This document shows, in pieces, positions 24,492-36,503 of a DNA stretch of 64,000 bases; the stretch's first letter is position 1, and every line of letters starts with the position of its first letter. Below the pieces are notes generated by a model. The model was not told the DNA's origin. It searched no databases and saw nothing but the letters and a program-made list of their open reading frames with translations. The DNA is from Ophiura sarsii (taxonomy: Eukaryota > Echinodermata > Ophiuroidea > Amphilepidida > Ophiuridae). A program made the translations under genes and the position numbers. The stretch covers positions 11,117,855 through 11,181,854 of the forward strand of contig CM069449.1 of NCBI GenBank assembly GCA_035610835.1, given 5' to 3'.

Positions 24492-24614
24492 TCTATTGAC
24501 GGATTAAAGTATTGTATACAGCTTTATTCCGTAATGAGGTTTAACACTAGTCTATTGACGGATTAAAGTATTATTATACAGCTTTATTCCGTAATGAGTT
24601 CTTAACACTAGTCT
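24492..24614. repeat. 60-bp direct repeat, two copies
   Basis: CTATTGACGGATTAAAGTAT begins units at 24492 and 24552; they are near-identical over about 60 bp and both end in AACACTAGTCTA. Confidence 0.9.
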
Positions 24615-24673
24615 AACTTATGAATGTCTTACAGCAAGGATTACAGAGAATAACACCGAGGCCACAGACAGTG

Positions 24674-25323
24674 TACACCTAGCACATAAAATCCCTGACC
24701 AGGTGCTTTGAGGTTGGCTAATTCAAAATATATGATAGGTACCAAAAATCTGAGATATACATTAAATGAGCGAATTTCTTCTTCGCAGTTTGATACCTCA
24801 TTCAACAAAATCGAATGGATACTTTTAAAGTTATGTCGATTTCAATGACCGCACATGCAACAGAAAAGTTGCACTAGGTATAGGAAATCATTGATTTGTG
24901 TGTGATTTACCATAGACGGTAAAAATCAATGTTTTACCCGTCTATGGATTTACGCACTGAAAAACTCACAGCTTATCAGCTAAGACTTGTATTCTTCACA
25001 GCCAGATACACCCTTTGTCCCGCACATTGCGGTTATCACTAAAGACCCATTCATCTGTCTCGTTCAGATAGCACACAGTTATGACAGTAATCACACACAA
25101 ATCAATGATTCCTATACCTAGTGCAACTTTTCTGTTGCATGCGCGGTCATTGAAATCGCCATAACTTTAAAAGTATCCATTCGATTTTGTTGAATGAGGT
25201 ATCAAACTGCGGAGAAGAAAATTTGCTCACTTTAATGTATATCTCAGATTTTCGGTACCGATTATATATTTTGAATTAGTCAACCTCAAAGCACCTGGTC
25301 AGGGACTTTATGTGCTAGGTGTA
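24674..25323. mobile_element. TA-flanked foldback, TACACCTAGCACATAAA ends
   Basis: Inverted arms of about 240 bp begin TACACCTAGCACATAAA and enclose a central spacer of about 150 bp containing the small palindrome CCATAGACGGTAAAA. A diverged piece of the same family lies at about 35989-36267 inside another element. Confidence 0.85.
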
Positions 25324-25468
25324 TAACAAATACGTATGGCTTATACGATGGCCACCAAAGTAAAATGTTGCATCAACATACATACAATTGTACAAACACC
25401 AATGGAAATGTGACTAAACCAATGAAACTATTTCCGTAAAAATATTTGCATTGGTCTTAGTTCAAATA

Positions 25469-25723
25469 TTAACACTTTCCACGCGGTTATTAGGATTACC
25501 ATATTATACAAAACAGATTTGTCAAAAACATTCCCCAACTTTCAAAGTAATTTCTCAAGAATAACTGAGCCAATACTTGAAATGTGTGTACTTATTTTAA
25601 TGCATTTCTCATTGTATTTCCAAATATGGGGATGAAATTCAATAATGTTGACATTTTTTAAACATTTTGTATAATTTTGGACGTATCGTCTGCAGACGAC
25701 TGCCGCCGCGTAAAAAGTGTTAA
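25469..25723 (+). mobile_element. piggyBac-type MITE
   Basis: Full-length family member with intact TTAA at 25469-25472 and 25720-25723; the left end CACTTTCCACGCGG is intact. Confidence 0.85.
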
Positions 25724-26059
25724 GGGGGTGTGGACCCTCAGCATGCCTCCGTAAAACTACCGTAACTTCTTTAATATTCATTTAATCCTTATAAAAGTAT
25801 ACAGTTTAAAAAACACGTTTTTTGACCCATTTTAGGTTCTGCAAAGATAACTCAAAAATATTTTCTCAAATGTTGTCAAACTAGTTTTATGATAATCCTG
25901 ATAACATTCCCCAGGGTGCTTTTTTTGTTTGTTTTGAATATCTTATTTATTTTTTGAGTTATAGACCAAAAAGTGCAATTTTTTCCCAAAAATGTGATTT
26001 TCATGATTTTGGAGGCAAAAATCACGGTTTTTGGCACTTTGTTAATATAACCCGTTACC

Positions 26060-26095
26060 GGGGGAGGGGGGGGGGGGGGGGTGGGGGGGGGGGGG
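26060..26095 (+). repeat. Poly-G tract
   Basis: About 36 bases, nearly all G, with single A and T interruptions. The preceding 25790-26045 resembles the centre of the foldback at 14674-15218. Confidence 0.9.
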
Positions 26096-26240
26096 AGCTA
26101 CACGAACAGCCAATCTGTCGAAATTAATTCAACTTATTTTTGAAGAGTCTACGATAAACCATGGGCATAAAAAAGGGACAATCATATGTTAAGTATAATA
26201 GGTAAAGTAATTCAGTAAGATAATTATATAACGGTGACTC

Positions 26241-26486
26241 TTAACACTTTCCACGCGGCTATTATTTTGACCATACACAAAACAGATTTTTCAAAAACCT
26301 TTCAAAGTTTTTAAAGTGTATCTCAAGGATTACTGACCAATACTAGGCATGTTTGTACTTATGTCAATGCATTTCTCATGGTGGTTCCAAATATGGGAAT
26401 GAAATTCAATAATGTTGACATTTTTTAAACATTTTGTGAAATTTTGGAATGTCGTCTGCAGCCGCCTGCCGCATGGAAAGTGTTAA
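26241..26486 (+). mobile_element. piggyBac-type MITE
   Basis: Full-length member with TTAA at 26241-26244 and 26483-26486 and both terminal repeats present (right end CGCATGGAAAGTG). Confidence 0.85.
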
Positions 26487-26489
26487 TGG

Positions 26490-27015
26490 TGTGAAAATAT
26501 GGATTTTCTGACAGGCGTTTCTATTTAAAACTAAAATTTGGATTTAAAGATTACAGAAAAACAAAAAACAAAACAAACAACATGTCATGAAACTGAGGGG
26601 CAAATGATAACAGAACGAGATTCGGATATCGTTATTTAGAATATTCGCAACAGAAATATTGTGCACGCTATATTATCAAAAAAAATTACACCGCAGGCAT
26701 TTCGAACGACAATTAGCCGGATGTGTTGGTATTGTGAAATGGTTACAGAAAATGTGATTCGTTTCGATACAAATATTTGTGAATCTATTTTTGATCAAAT
26801 TAAGGTCACATGTATTTGCGCTAGAATGCCGAGTTTGCCTTGCAATAACGTCGTTGAAAAGAACACTTACTGACTTATTATTATGCTTTGTTTTCTAAAT
26901 CACAATATTACTAAAAGGAATGTATTTTTGTTACGGATGTAACACTTTGTTTATTTTAAAGCCGCACTACAAAACCAGGTATGGAATCATAAGTAACGTT
27001 TACTTGAGACTTTTA
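26490..27015. other. No feature recognised
   Basis: AT-rich DNA. The 70-codon frame at 26661-26873 has no recognisable family and no supporting signals. Confidence 0.5.
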
Positions 27016-27698
27016 ACAGTTTCAAAGCGGCAATTGTGTGCAGACGACATTCCAAAATGTCAAAATAATTACATTTCATTACCATATTTGGAATCACCTT
27101 GAGAAATGCGTTACAGTACAGTAATAAAAAAGTAAATATACAGGTAATAAATGGGCTTCTAACTCTAAAAACATATATCCTACGTACAAATATTAGGACC
27201 GGGTGATTATTGAGGAAATGACACTCCCAAATGTAAGGTGAAGTCCGATTTTCATTTTCACATTTTTATTTTCTACACGCGGACCCATCTACAAGTACCT
27301 TATCAATTACCGGTAGTGCAAATGAGGGAAGCATGTGCAAGTTGGACAGTTGGCCGTACTGTTCCGATGGATCAATACGCCACACGCACGCTACCTGTCA
27401 TACTCTCCCCCGTGTTGAAATGTAAAATGTGAAAATGAAATTGTGACATTTTGGATTGTCACTTCTTCAATATTCGACCGATCCCAGCGTGCAATATCTC
27501 ATATTAAAGAAGATCAATTTTTCAATAACTTTATGATTTAATATTTTTAGGTAGGATATATATTTTTATGGTTAAAACTTTATTTATTACCCGTATAGTT
27601 ACTTTTTTTGATGCCTGTAAGTACAAACATCTCTAGCTTTGAAAGTTGAGAAAAGGTTTCTAAAGCATCTGTTTTGAAATAGCCGCGTGGCAAGTGTG
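27016..27698 (-). mobile_element. piggyBac-type MITE split by a TA-flanked MITE
   Basis: The right-end half of the family (inverted) lies at about 27016-27116, and the left-end half at about 27620-27698, ending in GCCGCGTGGCAAGTGTGAA. The two halves join into one element if 27117-27619 is removed. Confidence 0.8.
27117..27619. mobile_element. TA-flanked MITE, TACAGTCCTC family, copy 2 (nested)
   Basis: The ends TACAGTAATAAAAAAGTAA and GTTACTTTTTTTGATGCCTG match the family at 22608 and 34160. Its insertion target is the TA in the ATAAGTACAAAC word of the host piggyBac-type MITE. Confidence 0.8.
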
Positions 27699-28039
27699 AA
27701 CTATTGTCGCCAAAGTGACAATAGTCTGCATCACCATAAGGTCCCAAAAAATGTTGGATTGCCTATTCCCGAACGACCTTAAACATCGGGAAAACTTTTT
27801 TTATTTTAGAAATTACAATTTGTCACCTGAATGACCTCAATTGACCCCTAAGCCCACTCTAAAATATTTATTATACATATCACCAGACTTTGTCTTTTTT
27901 ATTATCCGAATTTATTAAATAATAAACCTCAGTGTATTCCAGTGTATAAATTTGGTCGTTCTTTGGAATCTAAAAAAAACAATAAAAAAATTGACCTACC
28001 GACCCAAACAAAATTTGAGGTGAAACTGATTTGTTTTAG

Positions 28040-28205
28040 GCTTAAGGGACGCACCATTAGATACTAAGGAGGGGGGAGGGGCATGGAAGTTTAAAAAAAA
28101 AAAGTTGACAAATGAACCGACAGTGCCAATCTCAACCGACGCGACAGTCAATATTGGGGGGGAAATCCCCCCCCCCCCCCCCCCCCCCTGTGGCTGCGCC
28201 ACTGC
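28040..28205. repeat. hAT-like remnant with a poly-C run
   Basis: The right end reads CCCCCTGTGGCTGCGCCACTG, similar to the CAGTGGCGG terminus of the element at 46412-46772. A run of about 22 C lies at 28167-28188. The word AAATGAACCGACAGTGCCAA at about 28110 also occurs at 13319. Confidence 0.5.
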
Positions 28206-28459
28206 GTCACCCTACTAATTATAAGGAAAAACACCACTTACGGTTAAAACGGGCCGCATCAATAGGAATTTTGGGATTGCTTCGCGGGCCGCAGATTAGA
28301 GGCCGGCAGGTTGCACACGCTTGAATTATAAATGTTACCGATTTCTCTGAGATGTGAATTGCCTAAACATTTTTAGCTGTTTAAGAATGATCCTTAGTAT
28401 ATATGCATAGACATTCTCTGGGGACATTCTATCAAGGCTTTTGGTCTTTAACTTGTAAT

Positions 28460-28704
28460 TTAACACTTTCCACGCGGCATGCGTCTGCAGACGACATAAT
28501 AACATTTCAAAAATATTTCAAAAATGTTGAAATGACCGAATTTCATTACCATATTTGGAATCACCATGAGATATGCATTGAAATAAGTACAAACATGCCT
28601 AGTATTGGTTCAGTAATTTCTGAGATAGACCTTGACATTTGGGAAAGTTTTTTGAAAAATCTGTTTTGTAATGGTCAAACCAATTGCCGCGTGGAAAGCG
28701 TTAA
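28460..28704 (-). mobile_element. piggyBac-type MITE, inverted
   Basis: Full-length member on the opposite strand, with TTAA at 28460-28463 and 28701-28704. The 106-codon plus frame at 28403-28723 runs through the repeat and is not a gene. Confidence 0.85.
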
Positions 28705-29079
28705 GGTAGTGCACTATAATTAGTAAGATGGTGCGACTTCGCGGCCGGTGTGAATTCAATTGGTTATTTTAGCCTACAGGATAGATGTATCAAGTTGTAA
28801 ATAAAGGCCATTTGGTATGGTGTATCAATCAATTGAAGGTAGATCCGGTCTTACAAATAGGGTCGAGGTGATCTGTCCGCTGTAAATCGATATTTAGAAA
28901 TTCATTAAAACGAAAGGCTCACGGGACTGTGCGGTAAGCGCGGGTAATCCCCTAATTTATTATGACCAACTAAAAATAAGAATTAAAGCGAATATTCTCA
29001 ATTAAAAGAGCGCTAGGAATAGTGTCAAGGTATAATAAAACAACAAGATCTGTGAATCTGCGGTGTTTGCAACCTATCG

Positions 29080-29313
29080 TTAATACTTTCCACGCGGTTA
29101 TTACTAGTCATACCATAATGCAAAACAGACTTTTTTCAGAAAACAGTCCCAAATTTCAAACTGATTACTGAGCCAACACTAGGCATGTTTATACTTATTT
29201 TAATTCATTTTTCAATATGGTGATGACATTCGATAATTTTGACATTTTTGAAACATTTTGTGAAATTTTGGAACTGTCGTCTGCAGACGACTGCCGCGGC
29301 GTGGGAAGTGTAA
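29080..29313 (+). mobile_element. piggyBac-type MITE
   Basis: Family member with an intact left TTAA at 29080-29083 and a mutated right end (GTGTAAA). Confidence 0.8.
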
Positions 29314-30134
29314 AGTGCATTCACGTGGGTGCCTACTTTGACCTGGTGGGTCGTCGTGTTTGCGCCGCTACTCCTGATAAATCTCATCTCATCAAATTGG
29401 GTCGGTATAAGGTCGGATTAGAGGTTATTCATGTAGCCATGCGCAACGTACTGCAAAGGGGAATCGCACCCGGCCTATTTTACATTCTTCTTTTCTGAAT
29501 ATCTTAAACACAGTTATTCCCGACAAGATGGCAGCTAATCCGTTACGGGGATAATCTGTATACGAGTGCTGTCCACCCGTAACACGACCGATCGCAACTC
29601 CGGCTATACTCCAACTTTAACACGACCCAAATTTCCATCGTAAGAACGTATAGCTATGTACTTTTAAAATTTCACAAATCTGTTCACATGCACCATTTAT
29701 ACAACCGTACGTTCACACCTTTGTAAACTATTGTTTGTAGAGTTTTGCCTATTAATTTTACTTAGATATTCACAATAAATAGATTCTTCGTCGCCATTAT
29801 TTGGTCATACACGTGCTTTTAGTAAAATACAATCCAAAATGCAATTATATACGACTCGACCACCATCATCATGATCATTTACTTATTAACTAGACTAAAT
29901 CCCCTAATCGTCTGCCGATCTATACGGGGATTGTGTTCTTGTAACAATATACCCGTGTATCAAAATTGAATAATTGCTGCCGCGATCACTTACCAATATC
30001 TGGTTACAATTAATGCTAAAAAGGGACAAAACCACGCCAAAGAAGTAAATTTCTCTACTAAATAAAAACAAAGTATAACTTCTCTCTGTTTATTCATAAA
30101 ATACGCATACTTTTTTGTATATAATTGATTAATA
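29314..30134. other. No feature recognised
   Basis: AT-rich spacer between two MITEs without a supported gene or RNA. Confidence 0.5.
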
Positions 30135-30276
30135 TACACAGAAAAAAATAAGTGAGTCATTATCGTAAAATGAGTCACTACACGGACAAAATGACTCATT
30201 TTGAGCCATAGTGTGTCACTACACGGACAAAATGACTCATTTTTCGATGATGACTCACTTTTTTTCTTTCTGTGTA
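30135..30276. mobile_element. TA-flanked MITE dense in TGAGTCA/TGACTCA
   Basis: The ends TACACAGAAAA and TTTCTGTGTA bracket 142 bp. Within it the AP-1-type heptamer occurs at 30153, 30171, 30192, 30233 and 30251 (two as TGAGTCA, three as TGACTCA), with two near matches between. The word ACTACACGGACAAAATGACT is repeated twice. Confidence 0.85.
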
Positions 30277-30413
30277 GGATAGCACTTGCTATTGAATAAT
30301 TAAGACATCATTATTGGACACATTTGCTTGCACATTTTTAGTCAATACGCAGGGCTCTATACTTGGATAGAAAATCTAAAGGCACTCGATTTCCCCTCCG
30401 TAATAGATGGCTT

Positions 30414-30820
30414 GGACCGCACTGCAAAACTATTACGCACGGGTCATAGATATAAGTGACTTGTACGTAAGTCTTATACGATAGGAGTTACGGTAATATT
30501 TTGCATCATACACGTTCAAGCAACCATTCCAATTGAATTGTAATCAATGTACACATTGTTCATTATAATATAGACATATTTTCATTGGTCCTAGATCTAT
30601 TTCCAATGGTGCTTGCGCGTATGGTGCTGCAAGCTATTTAGCTGGGGAGCGTGCATGGTTTTTCGGTCCCGGTCTGCTGGCACAGGGAGTCATACAGGGT
30701 GTCTCCCTTTGCCAGCATACCGGGACCGGGACCCTAAAAATGGGCCTCCGCTCCCCAGCTAATTACGTTCAAGAAGTCACTTATACGTATGAGCCACACG
30801 TAATAGTTGGCTGTGCGGCC
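30414..30820. repeat. Foldback with a nested inverted repeat
   Basis: Outer arms (GGACCGCAC...TATTACGCACGGGTCATA) at about 30414-30476 are mirrored at 30766-30820. An inner GC-rich inverted repeat (TTAGCTGGGGAGC... / ...GCTCCCCAGCTAA) spans 30638-30762. The inner part is related to sequence near 5960-6020 in both copies of the segmental duplication. Confidence 0.75.
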
Positions 30821-31356
30821 TTCGATAGCATCTAACAATCTTCAACTTTCATCTTCAACCCTTACATCTTTCAATTTTTATAATGATTTTTCTCTCCAAC
30901 CTCCAGCCAAACTTGCTTTGGTTATTTTGGTAGACATTAAACCAAGTTCAAATTAATAAGTGATACATTGATTAATTGTTCTCAGGGAAATATTATTATC
31001 TTATTGAAATTGATTAGCAATTGGTAACGTTTAGTTTAGCTTCAGTGCTTTCCTTTATTATTCATAAGGACCAGATGCCAGGTATGCATTTATAAATCAT
31101 ACATTACAAATATCATATTGTAAAATTTATATTTACCATCTCGTCTTTTCTTCTTCTTCTACTTTTTATTATGATTTTAAAAAGGCGCGTAACATCGTGT
31201 GCATAGAGGAGGGTGTGTGTCCAAATATCAGACGATGTAAGGTGTTCCAGTCTAATTTCAAGATACCCGTTTATCTATTTAAATGTCTATGATAGAGGAC
31301 AAATTTGTATTTTATTTTTTAGTCCGGTATTCTATGACTCCCTCTATGAAAAGTAT

Positions 31357-31690
31357 ATGGAATTCCACATCAAACTTCAAAAAGGTATGGAATTCCAAAT
31401 CAAACTTCAAAAAAAGGAATGAATTCCAGATCAAACTTTAAAAAAAGTATGGAATTCCAGATCAAACTTCAAAAAAGTATGGAGTTAGTGGGAAAAAAGT
31501 CTGGAATTCCAATGTCCTCTATTTAGGGGGGGGGGGGGGGGGGGGGGGTCTAAATTTTGAATTCCAAGAACATGTGCAAAAAAGGTATGGAATTCCATTG
31601 AAAAATTGGTGGGAAAAAGTCTGGAATTCCGATGTTTTCTATTATGGGGGCCGGGGGGGGGGGGGGGGGGGGTCATTATTATCTGGAATA
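31357..31690. repeat. GGAATTCC minisatellite with poly-G units
   Basis: Four units of about 30 bp (TATGGAATTCCAGATCAAAC) are followed by two units of about 120 bp of the form GTGGGAAAAAGTCTGGAATT, then poly-G (31526-31548 and 31646-31672). The 78-codon minus frame here is low complexity. Confidence 0.85.
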
Positions 31691-31804
31691 GCCCATTAGT
31701 AAGACTAGGAGGATGGTGCAACTGGTCCGGTTAAGCATATTTCATGACATAAAAGATTATGAGAGATAAAACGGTGAACCTAGTTAAATGGTAACATGGT
31801 TGTA

Positions 31805-32210
31805 ATAATAATAATAAATAATAATAATCGGGATTTATATAGCGCCTTTCCAAGATTGATCAAAGCGCTGTAATTTCGCTGCCACTGGCGAATCATCAGA
31901 ATCAGATCGCATCAACTAGGGTGCTGCCATTTCAGGCGCAAACCTATCCGCACTTAGATTGTAACATCCACCATTTTTTCAATGCAGATCCCCAAAATTC
32001 CATAGGTTGAAGGAAGTTTTTGATAACCGAAACAACTGATCACCGATTTTGAAAGCAGGGGGAAACCGGAGAACCCGGAGAAAACTTGCATGGATCGTGA
32101 TTAACCAAATGCACATAAAGCCCGACCGTGCACAGAATTGAACCCGTACTTCATTGGTGCAAAGGCGAGGGAACTACCGCTGCGCCAACATTCCCATACG
32201 TCTGTGTGTC
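31805..32210 (-). mobile_element. tRNA-derived SINE
   Basis: Read on the minus strand, the element starts with a tRNA-like head (TGGCGCAGCGGTAGTTCCCT A-box, GGGTTCAATTC B-box at about 32134-32144), then a body (GGGTTCTCCGGTTTCCCCC, GCGCTATATAAATCCCG) and ends in an ATT-rich tail at 31805-31834. This is the classical RNA polymerase III SINE layout. The ATATAGCGC body word is one I associate with SINEs in several marine invertebrates, from memory only. Confidence 0.75.
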
Positions 32211-33727
32211 TATTTAGCTTTCTTTATTAATTATATTTTACTTCATATAATAATCATTTATATAGTACTTACAATAAACCATCTTGATATATAGCCAGCT
32301 TTTCATGTAACAGTCGAAGTTCATTACGCTACAAGGCCCGCTTAGCAGCGCTATAAATTGCTGCCCTAAAAACCGACACCAAATTTAAAAATTCGCCTTC
32401 CATCAAAGCTGGTTGCTATATGTCATAATTCTCGTGTGCAACCAACTGGCTGTATTGCAACGCTCATTGAGTAGTTTAAACGCATGAGCGTGGATGAAAT
32501 TTGCAACAAAATGGAAACTCACCCATGCAGTTAGCAAGAAGTACCACTCGTACATGCCCCGAATTTAAATATACAACCAGGCAATCCTCTCGTAGTAATT
32601 GATAACAATAGGTTTACCAGACCGAATTAATAACGCTCCTAAGCGGGCAATGTCATGAGTCAATATGACAATGATGACCCAACGGTTAATATACACAACA
32701 AGCAGTGATAAAATACATTAATCATGATATTTCGTCATTGCAAATATCTTTGCAGACACCATTCAAAATATAATAAAGATGTAATTCATAATAACGAGGT
32801 TTTAAACCATTTTAAAGCAATTTCACGTCATATTGTAAACATTCAATTTAGCAGAAATAGTGGTATTAGACCCAACATGTCTAAGAACTAGAAAGAATGT
32901 GAATTATTTCATATTCTATTCACATTTCAATACCGAGTCAGTCATGTTTTATTGACACTAACAACGAATTTTCGAAATGAATTTTACAATTTTGCAGGTA
33001 GACCAGTAGCCTCATACCCTTTTGACCATTTGCCCCAACAAATGACACAGCACTTTGTCGAGATGAAACATTATTCAAGCACGCCTGTGACGTAATACGT
33101 TTTACGCCAAAATGTTTCAAAAAATACCACCACTTGTCATGATAATCAATAACTCCAAAACATTTCAGAAAAAAACTAGATTTTTTTTGTTTTTAGCCAT
33201 TACATAGTTATCACGGCGTTCGGGTCCTACAAGTAGACGAGTATCTGTTGATAAAATACGAAATGGTATACTTTGTTATTTGCAAATTCGTAAACTTACA
33301 TTTTATAACTCTACCAAATAAATACCCGTGATAATGATTTTAGTTAAAGTATTCTTTAAATGATAATATTGATCGCAAATCCAAACCACCAATGTCCCAA
33401 GTGAGCAACATGTGCCATTTTATGGTCTTTACAACCACAACCTATGGTTTCAATCATACTTCGGAAAGTTCCTGAGGACACTGCAATAGCACCCATCAAA
33501 TGCAATATGCATTTAGCATCTAAGATGACTGTACTGCATGTGTATTTACTGTTACATATCTATCAATCATATCAAGTACATTAAACATGATCTAAACCCT
33601 TCTTCATAAATCGCCCATACTATCTGTGAATTTTCAACAAGTCACTCAAGGAGGGGGCTTTAAAGATCTGGAGAATATCACATGTATAAATACCCTAGTT
33701 GCAAATAACTTGGAAAGTAGGTAGAGC
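32211..33727. other. AT-rich stretch with nothing recognised
   Basis: No coding frame with support, tRNA, or clear element boundary was found. Confidence 0.5.
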
Positions 33728-33864
33728 GCACGTCAAAACTCGACCGCGCGACAACCGCCGGTTCCGCCCGGTTGGACCGCATATCATTGTTTAGAACAAT
33801 AGAAACCGGCTGCAACCGCACGGAACCGGCGGTTTTCGGGCGGTCGAGTTTTGATGTGATCCCT
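33728..33864. repeat. GC-rich foldback of about 135 bp
   Basis: Arms with GTCAAAACTCGACC and ACCGCCGGTTCCG words at the left are mirrored by CGGAACCGGCGGT and GGTCGAGTTTTGA at the right, around a short loop. The GC content is far above that of its surroundings. The frames on both strands here are hairpin products. Confidence 0.8.
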
Positions 33865-34159
33865 AAGGATGTCAAGTTTCAACACAAGCATGGTAAGTCG
33901 TACTGTGCAAATGAAAGCAGTATGCCCATACAATTACAAAATCCTTCATTTCGGACCAGTTGCCCCATAGAACCAGTTGCCACATATTCCCCTATAGTAT
34001 TTATTGATGGAACGCTGGAAAAAAGATTGATTCTCTTCCGGGTGGTGAGAGTCGCGAAGCATACTGTACAGCAAGATCAGAAATAATTTGCAAGACAGAT
34101 TTGTTGGCAAAAAAAATAAATATAAAAACATACCACCGTTTTGAAGTATTCAAAGATTA

Positions 34160-34728
34160 TACAGTCCTCAAAATAAGTAACTGACCAGGTGATAATAGGC
34201 TCTCAACTCCAAAACTATAACCCCTACGTAAAAATACTAGACAATAATGTTGTAAGGAAATTTCTTGTCTTTAATTTGAGATATTACACGTGAAGATTGA
34301 ATGAATATTTACTCAGATATGTGCCCTAAACCAAAACAAAGTCCGTTTTTCATTTTAACATTTCTTTCGTCTACACGCAGCCTCAGACTAGCAACAGGCA
34401 GATTATTGATTAACTGGTAGCGACATCTCACTGGTCGATAGTAAGACGGGGATTGGGGATGCATCAATTGATCAAGGCAACCCATACACATACCTGTCAC
34501 ACTGTCCAGCGTGTTCAAATTCCAAGTGTTAAAATGTAAACTGCACTTTGTTCTATCCTTTTCAATGTCGCGTCCTTAATTATTAACCGATCTTAATGAA
34601 TATTATATCAAGTTAAAGAAGAGAAATTTCTTTACAACTTTATCAATTACTATTTTTATTTATGAGCTATAATTTTAGAGTTATCAGCACATTTATTACC
34701 TGGTTAGTTACTTCTTGTGATGACTGTA
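34160..34728. mobile_element. TA-flanked MITE, TACAGTCCTC family, copy 3
   Basis: The left end TACAGTCCTCAAAATAAGTA is identical to that at 22608; the right end reads TTACTTCTTGTGATGACTGTA. It is collinear with 22608-23320 except that it lacks the nested TAA-flanked palindrome. Confidence 0.85.
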
Positions 34729-35066
34729 CTTACTCTGACGCCACAGTTTTAATAACATCATAATTTCTGAATTAGTAATGTCGCATAGTACGATCAATTA
34801 TGACGTCAAATGTGGCACGTTCTTCACTTACGAAATGTGATTAATATTTGATGCTTCTTTTACATTAGTTGTCATGAATTTCGAGGGCTAAGTGCCACTA
34901 TAGGCCCTATATGTAATAGCTGCCAGTTGTATATATGTTTTTGTAAACTGCGCAATAGCTATGAACTTTATGTAACTCGGAGCAGCTATTGCAGATATGA
35001 TTTTGTTGTTGATAATACCTTAAAGATACATAATGATCTGGAACACTATCGGTAATAGCTGCCATA

Positions 35067-35540
35067 TAAACTGCTCACAAAAAGTATCGAAACACTTAGA
35101 AATGATCCAATATATAACGGCTCGAAAAGGTATGCATTAATCGAAGCAAATAACCAAGTGCATAATTTTGTTCTGCGTATTTTGACACCTCGATCGTTGA
35201 GATACGATGTTGCGGAGCGGAGTTATTGTCATTTCAATGATCGTGGGTCCAGTTTCAAAAGTGACACTCATCCCAATTGAAAATCACGAATCTGATCATT
35301 CTAAACAGTAATGCAAACCTCTTTCTATAGGATGGATGATTGTCACTTTTGAAACTGGACCCACGACCATTGAAATGACAATAACTCCGCTCCGCAACAT
35401 CGTATCTCATCGATCGAGGTGTCAAAATACGCAGAACAAAATTATACACTTGGATATTTGCTTCGATTAATGCATACCCTTTCGAGCCGTTATATATTGG
35501 ATCATTTCTAAGTGTTTCGATACTTTTTGTGAGCAGTTTA
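35067..35540. mobile_element. TA-flanked foldback, AACTGCTCACAAAAAGTATC ends
   Basis: Arms of about 200 bp are almost perfectly inverted and meet around a loop of about 60 bp near 35300. TA lies at 35067-35068 and 35539-35540. The terminus resembles mariner-type ends. Short minus frames in it are palindrome artefacts. Confidence 0.85.
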
Positions 35541-35826
35541 CTATACCTCTGGTGCTATAATGAGGCCCTTGTAAAGACGCAACCCTACACATTGTTTCTC
35601 CTCTCCCCTTTTTTTGCTCTACATGTATCGGGTGTAAAAGCCAGTATGGTTCATATACCCTCAAATGGCAGCCATTGTAGAGCCTTGTGGATCCAAACAC
35701 TCGATGTGTAAATTGGAAGTGTAAATGCAGAGGTACTATTATTTATTAATTAGGTCTGCCAATGCATGTGCACGGTAAACAATGGAAGTTTGCCATATTT
35801 ATCTGAACGTAATCATAAAAAAATAC

Positions 35827-36503
35827 TTAAAGGTGCACCATGACTGTCCGTAACATTTCCCATTTGTTATTGTGTCCGTCCATGCTTTTCAAGTACTATT
35901 GTTCATCAGAACAAAAAGATATGTAGGCTTAAATTCCTGAAAAATGTTAGCAGTTTTTTAATCGCCTATACTTTCTTTATTTTGTAATACACCTAGCACA
36001 AAAAAGCAGGTGCTTTGATGTTGGCTAATTCAAAATAGATCCCCCCATACCTGACTGGTTGAGATAGCACACAGTGGAAAAATTAATCAATGATGCAAAT
36101 CAATGATATCCCATAGGAAAGTAATGCTAGTGCAACTTTGTTGTCGTTACTTGTGGTTATTGAAATCATCATAACTTCATAACTATCAATTCGATCTTTA
36201 TGAATGAGGTATCAAACTACGGAGAAGAAATTTGCCCATGTATATCTTAGATTTTTGAAATGGTACGCTTAGCATGGTTGGTTTTACATACATGTATATG
36301 GTTCATTACAGTAAGCATGGATCAAGACTAAATGAATATAAGTTCTCTGAAACTATAAATGTGTTTGAAAAGTTACCTTGAACTTGAGGTTTTTTTGGTA
36401 CTAGAAATAATGCAAACCTTTTTGCACGACTCGAATCAGAATGATGTCGAGGAAAAAGAAGAATACGGTATATGTCAAGGGAGAAACAGTGGTGCACCTT
36501 TAA
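35827..36503. mobile_element. TTAA-flanked element, AGGTGCACCA ends
   Basis: TTAA at 35827-35830 and 36500-36503 flank the inverted ends AGGTGCACCA and TGGTGCACCT. Inside, 35989-36267 is a diverged piece of the foldback family at 24674-25323. This is piggyBac-type by its target site, with no coding frame. Confidence 0.7.

Noticed and set aside
28403..28723. 106-codon plus frame
   Set aside because: It lies almost wholly inside a piggyBac-type MITE in reverse orientation.
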